From positions 1 to 51,240 of the forward strand of contig NZ_FOVO01000027.1 in the NCBI RefSeq assembly GCF_900115195.1: 51,240 nt of DNA. The letters run 5' to 3'. Below are positions 33,800-46,700 of this stretch, one piece after another (position 1 is the stretch's first letter; each line of letters starts with the position of its first letter). Below the pieces are notes generated by a model, which saw nothing but the letters and a program-made list of their open reading frames with translations, searched no databases and was not told the DNA's origin. The DNA comes from Xenorhabdus japonica (lineage in GTDB: Bacteria; Pseudomonadota; Gammaproteobacteria; Enterobacterales; Enterobacteriaceae). The position numbers and the translations under genes are program-made.

Positions 33800-34924
33800 T
33801 TATCGACCTAAATAATTATCCCAATCCTTCCAAACAGGTTGTAACCCTGATTTAACCAAGGCCTCCGCGACCCGCAAAACAGAACGATTGTCGTGGGGAG
33901 TGAATTGTTCTAACTCGTGATGCTCATCGGCATAGCCGCCCGGCTGGGTTTTTGAACCGGCACTGATGTTGTTGATAGCGAGAGGGACAACGTGATCACG
34001 GAAGAACGGTGATTCACGGGTGGAGAGGGAAAGCTCTACATCGGGTGCCAGCAGACGGAAAGCGCAAATCAGTTGCACCAGCTCGGCTTCATTCATTAAA
34101 GAAGCCGGCTCTATGCCGCCCGCACAGGGGCGTAGTCGCGGAAAAGAGATGGAGTAACGACTTTTCCAGAACTGTTTTTGCAGGAAAAAGAGGTGTTCAG
34201 CCACCATATAGCAGTCTGTTCGCCAATTGTGGGATAGTCCAATCAAGGCACCTAGACCAATCTTGTCTATTTCCGTTCGCCCAAGGCGTTCCGGTGTTCC
34301 CAGGCGCCAGTGAAAATCCTGCTTTTTGCCTTTCAAATGATGCAATTGATAACTGGGTTGATGGTAGGTTTCCTGATAGACCATCACGCCATCCAACCCC
34401 AGAGTTTTCAGTTCAGAGTATTCCTCTTGCGCCAATGGCTGAACTTCCATTGAGACTGAGCTGAAATGGCGGCGGATTAGGGGAAGATAGCGACGAAAAT
34501 AATCCATACCAACTTTGTTTTGGTGTTCCCCTGTCACCAGCAGGATATGCTCAAATCCTAGTTTTTTCAGTGTGAGACATTCTGCCTCAATCTCCTGTTC
34601 ATTGAGTGTCTTGCGCTTAATATGATTACTCATGGAGAAACCACAATAAGTACAGTCGTTGGCGCATAAATTGGAAAGATAGAGTGGGATAAAAAATCCC
34701 ACGGTATTTCCAAAACGCTGGCGAGTGAGTTGTTGTGCACGTTGAGCGAGCGGTTCAAGATAAGGCAATGCCGCAGGAGAGAGCAGAGCCATGAAATCAT
34801 CCAAGGTCAAACGAGCACTGGTTAGTGCATGTTCAACGTCCTGCGATGTTTTACTGTTGATGCGTAGGGTGATGTCATCCCAATCCAGTTGTTGCCAGCG
34901 CTGGCTAAATGTTCGGTCTGTCAT
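33800..34924 (-). CDS. thiH: 2-iminoacetate synthase ThiH
   Basis: ThiH is a radical-SAM enzyme that cleaves tyrosine to dehydroglycine (2-iminoacetate) and p-cresol for thiazole formation. The product has 374 residues (E. coli 377). The [4Fe-4S] motif CANDCTYC (CX3CX2C) follows FIPLYLSNL, and [14 protein letters not shown] is conserved. Its start overlaps the thiG stop by 4 bases. It is the last gene of thiCEFSGH. Confidence 0.97.
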   Translation of the reverse strand: MTDRTFSQRWQQLDWDDITLRINSKTSQDVEHALTSARLTLDDFMALLSPAALPYLEPLAQRAQQLTRQRFGNTVGFFIPLYLSNLCANDCTYCGFSMSNHIKRKTLNEQEIEAECLTLKKLGFEHILLVTGEHQNKVGMDYFRRYLPLIRRHFSSVSMEVQPLAQEEYSELKTLGLDGVMVYQETYHQPSYQLHHLKGKKQDFHWRLGTPERLGRTEIDKIGLGALIGLSHNWRTDCYMVAEHLFFLQKQFWKSRYSISFPRLRPCAGGIEPASLMNEAELVQLICAFRLLAPDVELSLSTRESPFFRDHVVPLAINNISAGSKTQPGGYADEHHELEQFTPHDNRSVLRVAEALVKSGLQPVWKDWDNYLGR

Positions 34925-35688
34925 AGTACCCCCAGAAAATCAGTCAGTGGACTGGAAGCCTCAGCATGGGATCTCTGGTTTGCCAAACCTGCTTGATGTG
35001 AAAGTTCACCCGCTTCAATGGCGGTTTTGAATGCCTGAGCCATTTTCACTGGATTACGGGCAACGGCGATGGCGGTGTTGACCAGCACGGCATCTGCACC
35101 CATTTCGATGGCTGCCAGTGCATGGCTTGGTGCTCCGATCCCTGCATCCACAACAACGGGCACGTTGGCCTGTTCGATGATGATTTGTAGAAAATCGCGA
35201 GTCAGCAGCCCCTGATTTGAGCCGATAGGAGCACCTAATGGCATGACAGCAGCACAACCGACTTCTTCCAGCCGACGGCACAGGACAGGATCAGCACCAC
35301 AATAGGGCAGGACGATAAATCCCTCTTTCACTAATTGTTCCGCGCCTTTCAGCGTTTCAATCGGATCGGGCAGCAGGTATTTTACATCGGGGTGGATTTC
35401 CAATTTAATCCAGTTAGTTCCTAATGCTTCCCGTGCAAGATGGGCGGCAAATATCGCTTCTTCTGCGGTTTTTGCGCCGGATGTATTTGGCAGTAGTTTG
35501 ACGCCCAACTGTTGCAGTGGTGTAAGAATGCCATCGTTGTTGCTGTGGAGATCGATGCGTTTCATTGCCATTGTCACCAGTTGGCTACCTGATGCGCGGA
35601 TTGCCTCGATCATTATGCTGGCATTGGCGAATTTACCTGTTCCGGTAAATAGGCGGGAGTGGAAGGTGGTATCTGCAATTTTTAACAT
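34921..35688 (-). CDS. thiG: Thiazole synthase ThiG
   Basis: ThiG condenses deoxyxylulose-5-phosphate, dehydroglycine and ThiS-thiocarboxylate into the thiazole ring. The start at 35688 gives [20 protein letters not shown] and 255 residues (E. coli 256). Lys95 in [10 protein letters not shown] is the residue that forms the imine with the sugar. [16 protein letters not shown] and [20 protein letters not shown] are the phosphate-binding loops. An extension of six codons upstream is rejected because GAGGCT precedes 35688. Confidence 0.97.
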   Translation of the reverse strand: MLKIADTTFHSRLFTGTGKFANASIMIEAIRASGSQLVTMAMKRIDLHSNNDGILTPLQQLGVKLLPNTSGAKTAEEAIFAAHLAREALGTNWIKLEIHPDVKYLLPDPIETLKGAEQLVKEGFIVLPYCGADPVLCRRLEEVGCAAVMPLGAPIGSNQGLLTRDFLQIIIEQANVPVVVDAGIGAPSHALAAIEMGADAVLVNTAIAVARNPVKMAQAFKTAIEAGELSHQAGLANQRSHAEASSPLTDFLGVL

Positions 35689-35708
35689 AAAATTAGCCTC
35701 CGGCAATA

Positions 35709-35909
35709 TTAGCCACCAGCAATGGCCTGAAACAGTAAGATATTGTCCCCGTCATTAATTTGATGGGTATGCCATTCTGAGCGCGGAATAATGGTTTGAT
35801 TGATAGCCAAAGCAGTACCTGATTGAGTGCGCTTTATATGTTCAAGCAATTGTTGCACCGTCATGGGGGGAATTAGTGTAATGTTTTGATCATTAACGAT
35901 AATATTCAT
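35709..35909 (-). CDS. thiS: Sulfur carrier protein ThiS
   Basis: ThiS is a ubiquitin-like carrier of the thiazole sulfur. It has 66 residues, as in E. coli, and ends in the diglycine (LLFQAIAGG) that ThiF adenylates. [15 protein letters not shown] is the conserved mid-region. It overlaps thiF by 4 bases. Confidence 0.97.
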   Translation of the reverse strand: MNIIVNDQNITLIPPMTVQQLLEHIKRTQSGTALAINQTIIPRSEWHTHQINDGDNILLFQAIAGG

Positions 35910-36708
35910 ACGACTTCTGTTCCTGACCGTTTTTCATCACTCTCATTTTCTCCGGCGGCTATTTCGTTACCGACGGCCCTGCAAATGGAGCACCTTGATG
36001 AGGGAGTAAGCTGTAGTGTGCTCCAGCTTTGTTGCTTGCCATCAAACAGCCGGAGTTTTCCGTTTAAGGGTGAAGGAAGACCTGCCAACATTTTTATTGC
36101 TTCTAATGATTGCAATGTACCGATCACACCCACAATGGGACCCAAGATACCGGCTGTCCGGCAGTTTCGGTGAGGTTCTTCTTGATCGGGATAAAGGCAG
36201 GCATAGCAACCGTGCTGGTAAGGCGGTGTCAATACCAGCAATTGACCACTAAAACCGACGGCGCTGCCGCTGATAAGGGGTTTATTTTCTGCGATACAGG
36301 CAGCATTGATGGCATGGCGGGTTGCCATGTTATCGCAGCAATCCAGTACCAGATCGACTTGTCGGACAGCATTAACCAAAGACTCACGATCTTGGCGTTC
36401 GGTCAGATCAGTGATATTGATCTGCGGGTTCAGCTCAGCCAGTTGTTTTGCCGCTAATTGGGCTTTGTTAGCAGGAATATCTGCCGTGCGGTAGATAATC
36501 TGGCGTTGCAGGTTTGATATATGCAATTTGTCATCATCTGCAAGATAAAGGTTTCCCACTCCTGCCGCCGCGAGATAGAGCGCAGCCGGAGATCCTAATC
36601 CGCCAAGGCCGACAATCAGCACCTTGCTGGCTTTTAATTTTTCTTGTCCTTCCGGGCCAATGTCTTCCAGCATTAATTGGCGACTGTAACGCATGAATTC
36701 TTGATCGT

Positions 36709-36715
<7 letters not shown>
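35906..36715 (-). CDS. thiF: ThiS adenylyltransferase ThiF
   Basis: ThiF (E1-like) activates the ThiS C-terminus with ATP for sulfur transfer. The product has 269 residues (E. coli 251). The nucleotide-binding motif is [21 protein letters not shown] at about 33-53, with the adenylation Asp in [11 protein letters not shown]. Two CxxC pairs (CYAC and CSIC) form the zinc site. The C-terminal tail is about 15 residues longer than in E. coli. It overlaps thiE by 7 bases. Confidence 0.97.
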
Positions 36716-39463
<2,748 letters not shown>

Positions 39464-39607
39464 TTATCGCCTATCTCATTGCTGAACAGGCTTAAGTTGA
39501 GAAAATTGCTTGTCTGGAGCTCGCAGGGAGTAATGGTTGGTTCTGACTAGTATTTGTACAAGGCATTGGCATAAATGTACGATAATACTGGCAGTGGGAT
39601 GATTACT

Positions 39608-39716
39608 CTTGTTCCCTTCGCGGATATTAGCCCGATCAGGTTCTGCGGATCCCGAATTAACGGTCTCAGCCTGTGTTCATCGTGTTATACGCTGAACGCT
39701 AGGCACTCCGACAAGA
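39608..39716 (-). ncRNA. TPP riboswitch (thi box) of the thiCEFSGH operon
   Basis: On the minus strand the sequence begins TTGTCGGAGTGCCT and continues with GGCTGAGACCGTTAATTCGG, GGATCCGCAGAACCTGATCG and ATATCCGCGAAGGGAACAAG. These are the conserved pyrimidine- and pyrophosphate-sensing arms of the thiamine pyrophosphate aptamer. It lies about 160 bases before thiC. Binding of TPP should reduce thiC translation or transcription, as in E. coli. Confidence 0.96.
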
Positions 39717-39730
39717 AAAAAACACCCTAA

Positions 39731-39758
39731 AGTATAAAGGGGATGGTGAAAACTGCAA
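39731..39758 (-). promoter_or_regulatory. Probable thiC operon promoter
   Basis: On the minus strand TTGCAG (39758-39753) and TATACT (39736-39731) are 16 bases apart and end about 15 bases before the riboswitch, the expected place for transcription start. Confidence 0.7.
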
Positions 39759-39778
39759 CCGGAAAACTTGCACTCTTT

Positions 39779-40441
39779 TTAAAGCAACCAATTCAATTGG
39801 TTCCACCCACGAATTTCTGCTTCTGATTGCAATTTCTTATCTGCATTAACCGTAAATACTTCATTGGCAAATAAACACATTGGCAAATCATTTATTGAGT
39901 CTGTATAAAATTCAATGTGCTCAGGCGATAAATTCTGTTTTTCGAGCCATTGCTGCAAGCAGGCAATTTTGCCTTCACGGAAGGTCGGAATTCCGTGAAT
40001 CTCACCCGTATAGCAACCTTCTTTCATCACCATATCAATGCCCATGGCTGTCTGTATGCCAAAGGCTGACGCGATTTTCTTGACCACGAAAGAAACCGTC
40101 GCAGAGATAATAATGACAGGGATGTTCTGTTGCCGGTAAATATCCAGTTGTTTTTGGGCTGCGGGATAAAAAATAGATTTGATTTTGGTTTCCACAAAAT
40201 CGGTTAACCAGATGTCTATTTGTTCAAAGGGAATTTGTTTGAGTGCTTGTAAACTGAATACCAGATATTCCTGCATATCCAGCTTTCCCGCACAGTAATC
40301 AGACATCATTTTTTGATCTGCTTCTATAAAACGAGAGTCGGTAATAATTCTTTTTTCCCATAGATATTTCGTCCAGAGGCGGCCGGAATCCCCACAAATC
40401 AGTGTTTCATCCAGATCAAATACAGCGATTTTTTTTGACAT
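39779..40441 (-). CDS. HAD-IB family hydrolase (SerB-like phosphatase)
   Basis: The 220-residue product starts MSKKIAVFDLDETLICGDSG, with the HAD nucleophile Asp in DLDETL, a Ser in IIISATVSFV, and the acidic motif FYTDSINDLPMC. These assign it to HAD subfamily IB, the phosphoserine-phosphatase-like group. The substrate is not evident. The start at 40441 follows AGGAAT; an upstream extension is rejected. In E. coli the gene between thiC and nudC is rsd, and no rsd is seen here. The gene is divergent from nudC, and the thiC promoter lies right after its stop. Confidence 0.9.
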   Translation of the reverse strand: MSKKIAVFDLDETLICGDSGRLWTKYLWEKRIITDSRFIEADQKMMSDYCAGKLDMQEYLVFSLQALKQIPFEQIDIWLTDFVETKIKSIFYPAAQKQLDIYRQQNIPVIIISATVSFVVKKIASAFGIQTAMGIDMVMKEGCYTGEIHGIPTFREGKIACLQQWLEKQNLSPEHIEFYTDSINDLPMCLFANEVFTVNADKKLQSEAEIRGWNQLNWLL

Positions 40442-40598
40442 TATTGTGATTCCTAATTGAGAAAGGGTATTCAGAAACAGGGTTAATATAACAAGATTGA
40501 AGACGAAAGAAGATGAAAAAGGAGTATGCTTTATTCGTGTTGATTTTGAACAACATATAATGGAAATAATCACACAACCTATGACGGAACAGAGACAA

Positions 40599-41369
40599 AT
40601 GACGCAACAAAAACTGACAGGTACAGAACGGGGCTGGTGGATTGTCAGTCTTGAGAATCAGGTTTGGCTGCCACAAGGAGAATTACCTTCAGGCACTGCC
40701 AATCAATGGTCATTGCAGGGTCATATGGCGTTGCCCATCGGCGAGTGGTTGGGGGAAACGGTTTGGCTGATTCGCCATAGAATGACTTCAAATATGTCTT
40801 CCCCCCGTTTAATTGCTGATCGGGATGCCAAATTATTTCAGATGGTAGGACGCGGCGTCCAATTGGCTGAGTTTTATCGTTCGCACCGTTATTGCGGTTA
40901 CTGTGGTCATGATATGCAGCATAGCCAGTACGAATGGGCCTGTTTATGCAGCCATTGCGAAGAGCGTTATTATCCACAAATTGCGCCCAGTATTATCGTG
41001 GGTATCCGGCGTGATGACCATATTCTTTTGGCACAGCATCAGCGTCACCGCAATGGCATCCATACCGTGCTTGCCGGTTTTGTTGAAGTGGGGGAAACGC
41101 TGGAAGAGGCTGTACATCGTGAAGTGATGGAAGAGAGTGGAGTTAAGATCTGTAACTTGCGTTATGTTGCTTCCCAGCCGTGGCCTTTCCCGAATTCATT
41201 AATGACAGGTTTTCTGGCTGATTATGAGAGTGGTGAAATCAAGGTTGATCCCGTCGAGCTTATCAGTGCAGATTGGTTTCGCTACGATAAACTTCCCCTG
41301 ATTCCTCCCCCTGATACGATTGCTCGCCGTCTGATTGAGGATACAGTTGTATTATGTCGTCAGCAGTGA
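40599..41369 (+). CDS. nudC: NAD-capped RNA hydrolase / NADH pyrophosphatase NudC
   Basis: NudC hydrolyses NAD(H) and removes NAD caps from RNA. The Nudix box is [20 protein letters not shown] with SGV after it. The zinc ribbon is CGYC and [18 protein letters not shown] is the NudC-type motif downstream. The start at 40599 gives 256 residues (E. coli 257) and places GWW at residue 12, as in the family; GGAACAGAG lies upstream. Alternative in-frame ATGs at 40497, 40560 and 40581 are less likely. Confidence 0.93.
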   Translation: MTQQKLTGTERGWWIVSLENQVWLPQGELPSGTANQWSLQGHMALPIGEWLGETVWLIRHRMTSNMSSPRLIADRDAKLFQMVGRGVQLAEFYRSHRYCGYCGHDMQHSQYEWACLCSHCEERYYPQIAPSIIVGIRRDDHILLAQHQRHRNGIHTVLAGFVEVGETLEEAVHREVMEESGVKICNLRYVASQPWPFPNSLMTGFLADYESGEIKVDPVELISADWFRYDKLPLIPPPDTIARRLIEDTVVLCRQQ

Positions 41370-41401
41370 TGTTAATTGATCAATGAATTGTGTATAAAAA
41401 T

Positions 41402-41460
41402 GAGAGCTACCTTGTGTTTTGTATCAGGTTCCGATATCCATACCAAAACGGGTAACTCTC
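41402..41460. repeat. 59-base imperfect palindrome between convergent nudC and dcp
   Basis: GAGAGCTACC (41402-41411) faces GGTAACTCTC (41451-41460) with one mismatch. An inner pair, GTTTTGTAT (41416-41424) and ATACCAAAAC (41440-41449), matches but for one extra base. No T-run follows on either strand, so it is not a typical terminator. It could be a transcript-stabilising hairpin or a small mobile palindrome. Confidence 0.6.
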
Positions 41461-41484
41461 AATCACTTAAGATTCAGTGGCTGA

Positions 41485-43692
41485 TTAAGGCTGTTTTTGT
41501 TCCTTCAGGCCCCGGTTTTTCAGCATAGGTTCAATACTCGGTGGCTTACCGCGCCAGTTGATATACAGCTTTTCTAAGTCTTCACTATTACCACGTGACA
41601 ACACCTTATCGCGGAAAAGTTGGCCATTCTCTGGTGTCAGGCCTCCGTGTTCGGTAAACCAGGCAAAAGCATCGTCTGCCAGCATTTCGGTCCACAGATA
41701 AGCATAATAACCGGCAGCATAGCCGTTACCCCAAATGTGTTTGAAGTAGCTGGAACGATAACGCGGCGGCACGTAGCTGATATAGATGTTATCTTGTTGC
41801 AGAGACCCGGCTTCAAACTTATCCACGTCCTGCTGTGGCTGATCAGCGGTCAGCATATGCCAGTGCATATCCAACAACGCGGCTGACAGCAGCTCAGTCA
41901 TGCTATAACCTTTGTTGAATTTGTCAGCCTTATTGATCTTATCGACCAACGTCTGCGGCATTGCTTCACCGGTTTGGTAATGCTTGGCGTAATGGGCAAA
42001 CACCTTGGGATCACGCGCCCAATACTCATTAAATTGCGATGGGAATTCCACAAAATCACGGGCGGTATTGGTGCCGGACAGGCTCGGATATTTCTGATCA
42101 GCAAACATGCCGTGTAAGGCATGCCCAAACTCATGGAAGATTGTGATCACGTCATCATACGACAATAGTGCAGGTTGGCCCGGCGCAGGTTTGGTAAAGT
42201 TGGCGACGTTGTAAATCACCGGTTTGGTTCCGATGAGCTTTGACTGATCGACAAAATTACTCATCCAGGCTCCACCACCTTTGTTGTCGCGCTTAAAGTA
42301 ATCGGTATAAAACAACGCCAACGGTTTCCCGTCTTTATCGAAAACTTCATACACGCGGACGTCGGATTGATAAACCGGGATGTCTTTGCGCTCTTTAAAG
42401 GTAATGCCATACAGCAGATTGGCGGCATAGAATACGCCATTATTCAGGACGTTATTCAGCTCGAAATACGGCTTAATCTGTGATTCATCCAAATCATATT
42501 TTGCTTTGCGTACCTGCTCGGCATAAAACGGCCAATCCCAGGCCTCCAGCTTGAAGCCCCCTTTTTGCTGATCAATCACCACCTGAATGTCTTTAGCTTC
42601 TCGCTCAGCGCGCGCCGTTGCCGCAGGTACAATATCACGCAAAAATTTCAACGCGGCTTTAGGCGTTTTTGCCATCTGATTTTGCAGTTTCCACGATGCA
42701 TAATCCGGGAAGCCCAGCAGCTTAGCCTGTTCAGCACGGATCTTCGCTAACCGGGCTAAGGTTTGACGCGTGTCATTATCGTCACCTTTCTCGGCTCGGA
42801 TCCACGATGCCTCAAATAACGCTTTACGCGTATCGCGATCTTTCAGGTCTTGCAGACTCGGTTGCTGGGTAGTGTTTTGCAATACCAACAGCCATTGTTT
42901 GTCTAGCTTACGCTCACTGGCAGCCTGCGCAGCCGCGGCAATTTCGCCATCAGACAGTCCGTTCAGTCTGGCTTTATCTTGAATCGCCAGTGCGCCATTT
43001 TTGGTTGCCGCCAGCAATTTGTTGCTGAACTGGGTACTGAGTGTGGCCGCTTCCTGATTCAAAGCCTTTAACTTTGCTTTATCCGCATCAGACAAGTTGG
43101 CTCCCGCTAACTCGAAACTTTGATAAGTAACCTCCACCAATCGGTGTGATTCCGGATCCAGATTCAACGTCCCGCGCTGCTGGTAAATGGTTTTGATACG
43201 GTTGAACAGTTTACTGTTCAGCATAATTTCATCATTCATCGCCGCCAACTTTGGTGCAATTTCTTCATCCAGTTTTTGCAGCTTGTCAGTGGTATTAGCT
43301 GACGTCATCGCTCCAAATACGTTCATCACCCGTGTCAACGTTGCGCCCGATTTCTCCAGCGCGATAAATGTATTTTCAAAGTCAGGCGTGGCAGGATTAT
43401 TGGCGATCTTCTCTACCTCCTTCAGTTTTTGTTTAATACCGGCAGCAATCGCGGGTGCATAGTCTGTTTCTTTTATCTTATCGAACGGGGGAGCCTGGAA
43501 CGGTAGTACACTCGAGTAGAAGAAAGGGTTTTTGTTCTTGTATTGCTGTTGATTAGCTTCACCAGTCACACTCATCTCCTTTACCTGATCACTTGATATG
43601 TTCGTGTGATCAGATCCCAGTTTATTTTCTTTGGCCTGCACTTGAGTGCCTAGTGCCAAGCCAATAGCTAATACTAAAGTGGATAAACGCAT
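41485..43692 (-). CDS. dcp: Peptidyl-dipeptidase Dcp (M3 metallopeptidase) with signal peptide
   Basis: Dcp removes dipeptides from the C-terminus of oligopeptides with a zinc ion. The motif HEFGH is at 520-524, followed by ALHGMF and DFVEFPSQFNEYW with the third-ligand region. The product has 735 residues (E. coli 681). The additional N-terminus is a Sec signal peptide (MRLSTLVLAIGLALG to VQA), so the enzyme should be periplasmic or secreted. The start at 43692 follows GGAGG; an ATG six codons earlier overlaps that site. Its codons look richer in G and C than its neighbours. The gene is not between nudC and hemE in E. coli, so transfer or rearrangement is likely. Confidence 0.93.
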   Translation of the reverse strand: MRLSTLVLAIGLALGTQVQAKENKLGSDHTNISSDQVKEMSVTGEANQQQYKNKNPFFYSSVLPFQAPPFDKIKETDYAPAIAAGIKQKLKEVEKIANNPATPDFENTFIALEKSGATLTRVMNVFGAMTSANTTDKLQKLDEEIAPKLAAMNDEIMLNSKLFNRIKTIYQQRGTLNLDPESHRLVEVTYQSFELAGANLSDADKAKLKALNQEAATLSTQFSNKLLAATKNGALAIQDKARLNGLSDGEIAAAAQAASERKLDKQWLLVLQNTTQQPSLQDLKDRDTRKALFEASWIRAEKGDDNDTRQTLARLAKIRAEQAKLLGFPDYASWKLQNQMAKTPKAALKFLRDIVPAATARAEREAKDIQVVIDQQKGGFKLEAWDWPFYAEQVRKAKYDLDESQIKPYFELNNVLNNGVFYAANLLYGITFKERKDIPVYQSDVRVYEVFDKDGKPLALFYTDYFKRDNKGGGAWMSNFVDQSKLIGTKPVIYNVANFTKPAPGQPALLSYDDVITIFHEFGHALHGMFADQKYPSLSGTNTARDFVEFPSQFNEYWARDPKVFAHYAKHYQTGEAMPQTLVDKINKADKFNKGYSMTELLSAALLDMHWHMLTADQPQQDVDKFEAGSLQQDNIYISYVPPRYRSSYFKHIWGNGYAAGYYAYLWTEMLADDAFAWFTEHGGLTPENGQLFRDKVLSRGNSEDLEKLYINWRGKPPSIEPMLKNRGLKEQKQP

Positions 43693-43885
43693 CAATAGAA
43701 ACTCCTCCATATAGGTTTAATAGGTTATTTATCAACGAAAATGACTTCATAAGCGCTTTGATACAGTCAGTTAACTACAGGCAATTAATTTACAGTCAAT
43801 TAATTAACGTAAACTAATTCATCCAACGATTAATTGAAGAGCGCGAGCAATGAAGGGTTATGGCAACGTGAGAAACGGCATTGCC

Positions 43886-43911
43886 TTCATGTAACGCATG
43901 TGTTACATGAA
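43886..43911. promoter_or_regulatory. Perfect 10-bp palindrome upstream of hemE
   Basis: TTCATGTAAC and GTTACATGAA flank a six-base spacer. It could be a regulator operator or a hairpin. A second small stem, CGGAAG/CTTCCG at 44037-44053, lies in the likely hemE leader. The rest of the 409-base dcp-hemE gap shows AT-rich near-repeats (CAATTAATT twice at about 43785-43805) but no gene. No clear promoter was found. Confidence 0.45.
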
Positions 43912-44101
43912 TGTAGCATAATGAGAGCGATGAGCCGGTATGCATAGTCCTTGTTCTGGGTTTTGTGACTCTGTACATAAATTTTTTCATCTGACGCCGG
44001 GATTGGTACTTGACGTTTATTTATTGGGGGGCACGACGGAAGTTCGGCTTCCGACGTGATATCATGCGGGCGCTTTTTGTTGATAATCAAGGGAGCTTGT
44101 C

Positions 44102-45166
44102 ATGAATGCGTTGAAAAACGACCGCTATCTGCGTGCCTTATTACGTCAGCCTGTCGATGTCACACCTGTATGGATGATGCGCCAAGCTGGCCGATATTTG
44201 CCTGAATATAAAGCGACACGTCAGGAAGCGGGGGATTTCATCTCGTTATGCAAAAATACCGAATTAGCCTGTGAAGTCACACTTCAACCCTTGCGCCGTT
44301 TTCCACTGGATGCGGCAATCCTGTTTTCGGATATTTTGACGATTCCCGATGCGATGGGGCTGGGGCTTTATTTTGAAACGGGTGAGGGGCCACGTTTTCA
44401 TTCTCCGATCCAAAATCATGCTGATGTAGAAAAATTGCCTGTACCTGATCCAGAACTGGAATTGAGCTATGTGATGGATGCCGTTCGTGCGATCCGCAAG
44501 GCGTTGACAGGGCAAGTTCCTCTCATCGGGTTTTCTGGCAGCCCGTGGACATTGGCAACTTATATGGTTGAAGGCGGAAGCAGTAAAGCGTTCACTAAGA
44601 TCAAGGCCATGATGTATGCTGAGTCTGCCACATTGCATCTGCTACTGGATAAATTGGCAAACAGCGTTATTCTATATTTGAATGCGCAAATAAAAGCGGG
44701 CGCTCAATCTGTCATGATTTTCGATACTTGGGGAGGCGTTTTGTCCCAGCGCGATTATCTGGAATTCTCCCTGCAATATATGCATAAAATTGTTGATGGG
44801 TTGATCCGCGAACATGAAGGGCGGCGGGTGCCTGTTACCCTGTTTACCAAAGGGGGAGGGCAATGGCTTGAAGCGATGGCAGCAACCGGTTGTGATGCTC
44901 TTGGCCTGGATTGGACGACGAATATTGCTGATGCACGTCGGCGCGTTGGCGATAAGGTCGCTTTGCAGGGCAATATGGACCCTTCCATGCTGTATGCTCA
45001 GCCAGCACGAATTGAAAAAGAAGTTTCGACAATTTTACAAGATTTTGGTGTGGGCAACGGGCATGTTTTCAACTTGGGGCATGGCATTCATCAGGATGTT
45101 CCACCAGAGCACGCAGGTGCATTTGTCGAAGCAGTACACAGACTTTCAGCAAAATACCACCAATGA
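44102..45166 (+). CDS. hemE: Uroporphyrinogen decarboxylase HemE
   Basis: HemE removes the four acetate carboxyls of uroporphyrinogen III in heme synthesis. The 354 residues equal E. coli. The N-terminal signature [16 protein letters not shown] (about 21-36) and the second signature [17 protein letters not shown] are intact. AGGGAG precedes the start. nfi begins 4 bases after the stop, as in E. coli. Confidence 0.98.
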   Translation: MNALKNDRYLRALLRQPVDVTPVWMMRQAGRYLPEYKATRQEAGDFISLCKNTELACEVTLQPLRRFPLDAAILFSDILTIPDAMGLGLYFETGEGPRFHSPIQNHADVEKLPVPDPELELSYVMDAVRAIRKALTGQVPLIGFSGSPWTLATYMVEGGSSKAFTKIKAMMYAESATLHLLLDKLANSVILYLNAQIKAGAQSVMIFDTWGGVLSQRDYLEFSLQYMHKIVDGLIREHEGRRVPVTLFTKGGGQWLEAMAATGCDALGLDWTTNIADARRRVGDKVALQGNMDPSMLYAQPARIEKEVSTILQDFGVGNGHVFNLGHGIHQDVPPEHAGAFVEAVHRLSAKYHQ

Positions 45167-45170
45167 TTCT

Positions 45171-45848
45171 ATGATTAAAACAAAAGCATTGTGTCAGGAA
45201 CAGATAGAAAAATCGCGGCAGGTTATCCGCCATGATGCTTTTTCTACATCTTTTACGCCAAAGTTCATTGCGGGTGCTGATGTTGGGTTTGAAGAGAGCG
45301 GTACGGTGACTCGTGCCGCAATTGTGGTGTTGCAGTATCCTTCACTAGAATTGGTCGAATATCAAATTGCCAGAATTGATATGGTTCTTCCCTATATCCC
45401 CGGTTTACTCTCATTTCGTGAATATCCTGCACTGATGGCTGCATGGCAAAAATTAAGCTTGCGGCCTGATTTGGTGATGGTGGATGGTCAGGGCATTGCC
45501 CATCCTCGGCGTTTTGGTGTTGCTAGCCATTTTGGCGTATTAGCGGATATTCCAACAATTGGAGTGGCAAAAAGCCGTTTGTGTGGCGAGCATGCACTGG
45601 TAGGAGAGATTCAGGGAAGTCGTCAGCCGTTGATGGATCATGGTGAACAGATTGGTGTCGTATTAAGAAGCAAAAAAAGATGTAAGCCACTCTATATTTC
45701 CCTCGGTCATAAGGTCAGTATTGACAGTGCGGTATTTTGGGTTGAGCAATGTATGAGGGGATATAAGCTGCCTGAACCAATCCGTTGGGCGGATGGGATT
45801 GCCTCAAATAGACCGTTTTTTAAGCAATCAATGCAGAAAAATCTATAA
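45171..45848 (+). CDS. nfi: Endonuclease V
   Basis: Endonuclease V nicks DNA near deoxyinosine. The product has 225 residues (E. coli 223). [13 protein letters not shown] and [18 protein letters not shown] carry the catalytic acidic residues, and [16 protein letters not shown] is the family block. The ATG at 45171 is used because upstream in-frame codons lie within hemE in another frame. No good Shine-Dalgarno is visible, so translation is probably coupled to hemE. Confidence 0.96.
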   Translation: MIKTKALCQEQIEKSRQVIRHDAFSTSFTPKFIAGADVGFEESGTVTRAAIVVLQYPSLELVEYQIARIDMVLPYIPGLLSFREYPALMAAWQKLSLRPDLVMVDGQGIAHPRRFGVASHFGVLADIPTIGVAKSRLCGEHALVGEIQGSRQPLMDHGEQIGVVLRSKKRCKPLYISLGHKVSIDSAVFWVEQCMRGYKLPEPIRWADGIASNRPFFKQSMQKNL

Positions 45849-45924
45849 TTTTGGCGGAAAAGTGTGGATATTCTTGATTTTCAGGTAAACTTCGACGCAA
45901 ATTAGGCATTATGAGTAACGACCA

Positions 45925-46515
45925 ATGTTAAGAAATCCGATCCACCTGAGGTTGGAGAAACTCGAAAGTTGGCAACATTTGACTTTTATGGCTAGTCTAT
46001 GTGAGCGAATGTACCCAAATTATCAGGTGTTTTGTCGCCAAAGCGAGTTTATAGATCCCGTACAATATCGACGCATTTTGGATCTTGTGTGGGAAGTATT
46101 GGTCGTTAAAGATGTAAAAGTAAATTTTGATAATCAGCTGGAAAAATTGGAAGCCATTATCCCATCATCAGAAGATTATGATATTTATGGTGTGTACCCA
46201 GCGATTGATGCGTGTATTGCATTGGGTGAAGTGATTCATTCTCGTCTGAGTGGCTCGACGTTAGAGCATACAATAGCCGTCAGTGAAATATCTATCCGTA
46301 CTGTTGCCATGCTGGAAATGACGCAGGCTGGTAGGGAAATGACTGAGGATGAGTTGAAAATATTACCTGCCATTGAGGAAGAGTGGGATATTCAATGGGA
46401 GATTTACCGTTTATTGGCAAATTGCGAAGAACGGGACATCGAATTAATTAAAGGATTAAAGGCTGATCTCCGTGAGGCGGGGATTAGTAATATCGGCATA
46501 AATTTAGAGCAATAA
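45925..46515 (+). CDS. yjaG: DUF416 family protein YjaG
   Basis: The 196 residues equal E. coli YjaG and align throughout (HLRLEKLESWQHLTFMA, YGVYPAIDACIALGE, EWDIQWEIYRLLANCEERDI). The function is unknown; the protein is mostly helical and lacks signal or membrane segments. It lies between nfi and hupA as in E. coli. A 6-codon frame (45911-45931) overlaps its start but is not convincing. Confidence 0.95.
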   Translation: MLRNPIHLRLEKLESWQHLTFMASLCERMYPNYQVFCRQSEFIDPVQYRRILDLVWEVLVVKDVKVNFDNQLEKLEAIIPSSEDYDIYGVYPAIDACIALGEVIHSRLSGSTLEHTIAVSEISIRTVAMLEMTQAGREMTEDELKILPAIEEEWDIQWEIYRLLANCEERDIELIKGLKADLREAGISNIGINLEQ

Positions 46516-46700
46516 CTCATAAAACGTGACTTAATGCTTGATTTGCCGCATTTAAAGGCTTCACTTTTGCCCTCACTCTGTTCTACATTGGGGGGCGAAA
46601 AGAAGTGGCTATCGGTGCGTGTATGCAGGGGTGCTGTCAAATCGGCATATCCGTCGCACTCGATGCTTTGCAAACGATAAACACACTGTAAGGATAATCT

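Noticed and set aside
44814-45170. Long N-terminal extension of the nfi frame into hemE
   Set aside because: The extension is an out-of-frame reading of hemE. Endonuclease V homologues begin near 45171.
45911-45931. Six-codon leader peptide overlapping the yjaG start
   Set aside because: It is too short, has no ribosome binding site and no regulatory logic in the codons; chance is sufficient.
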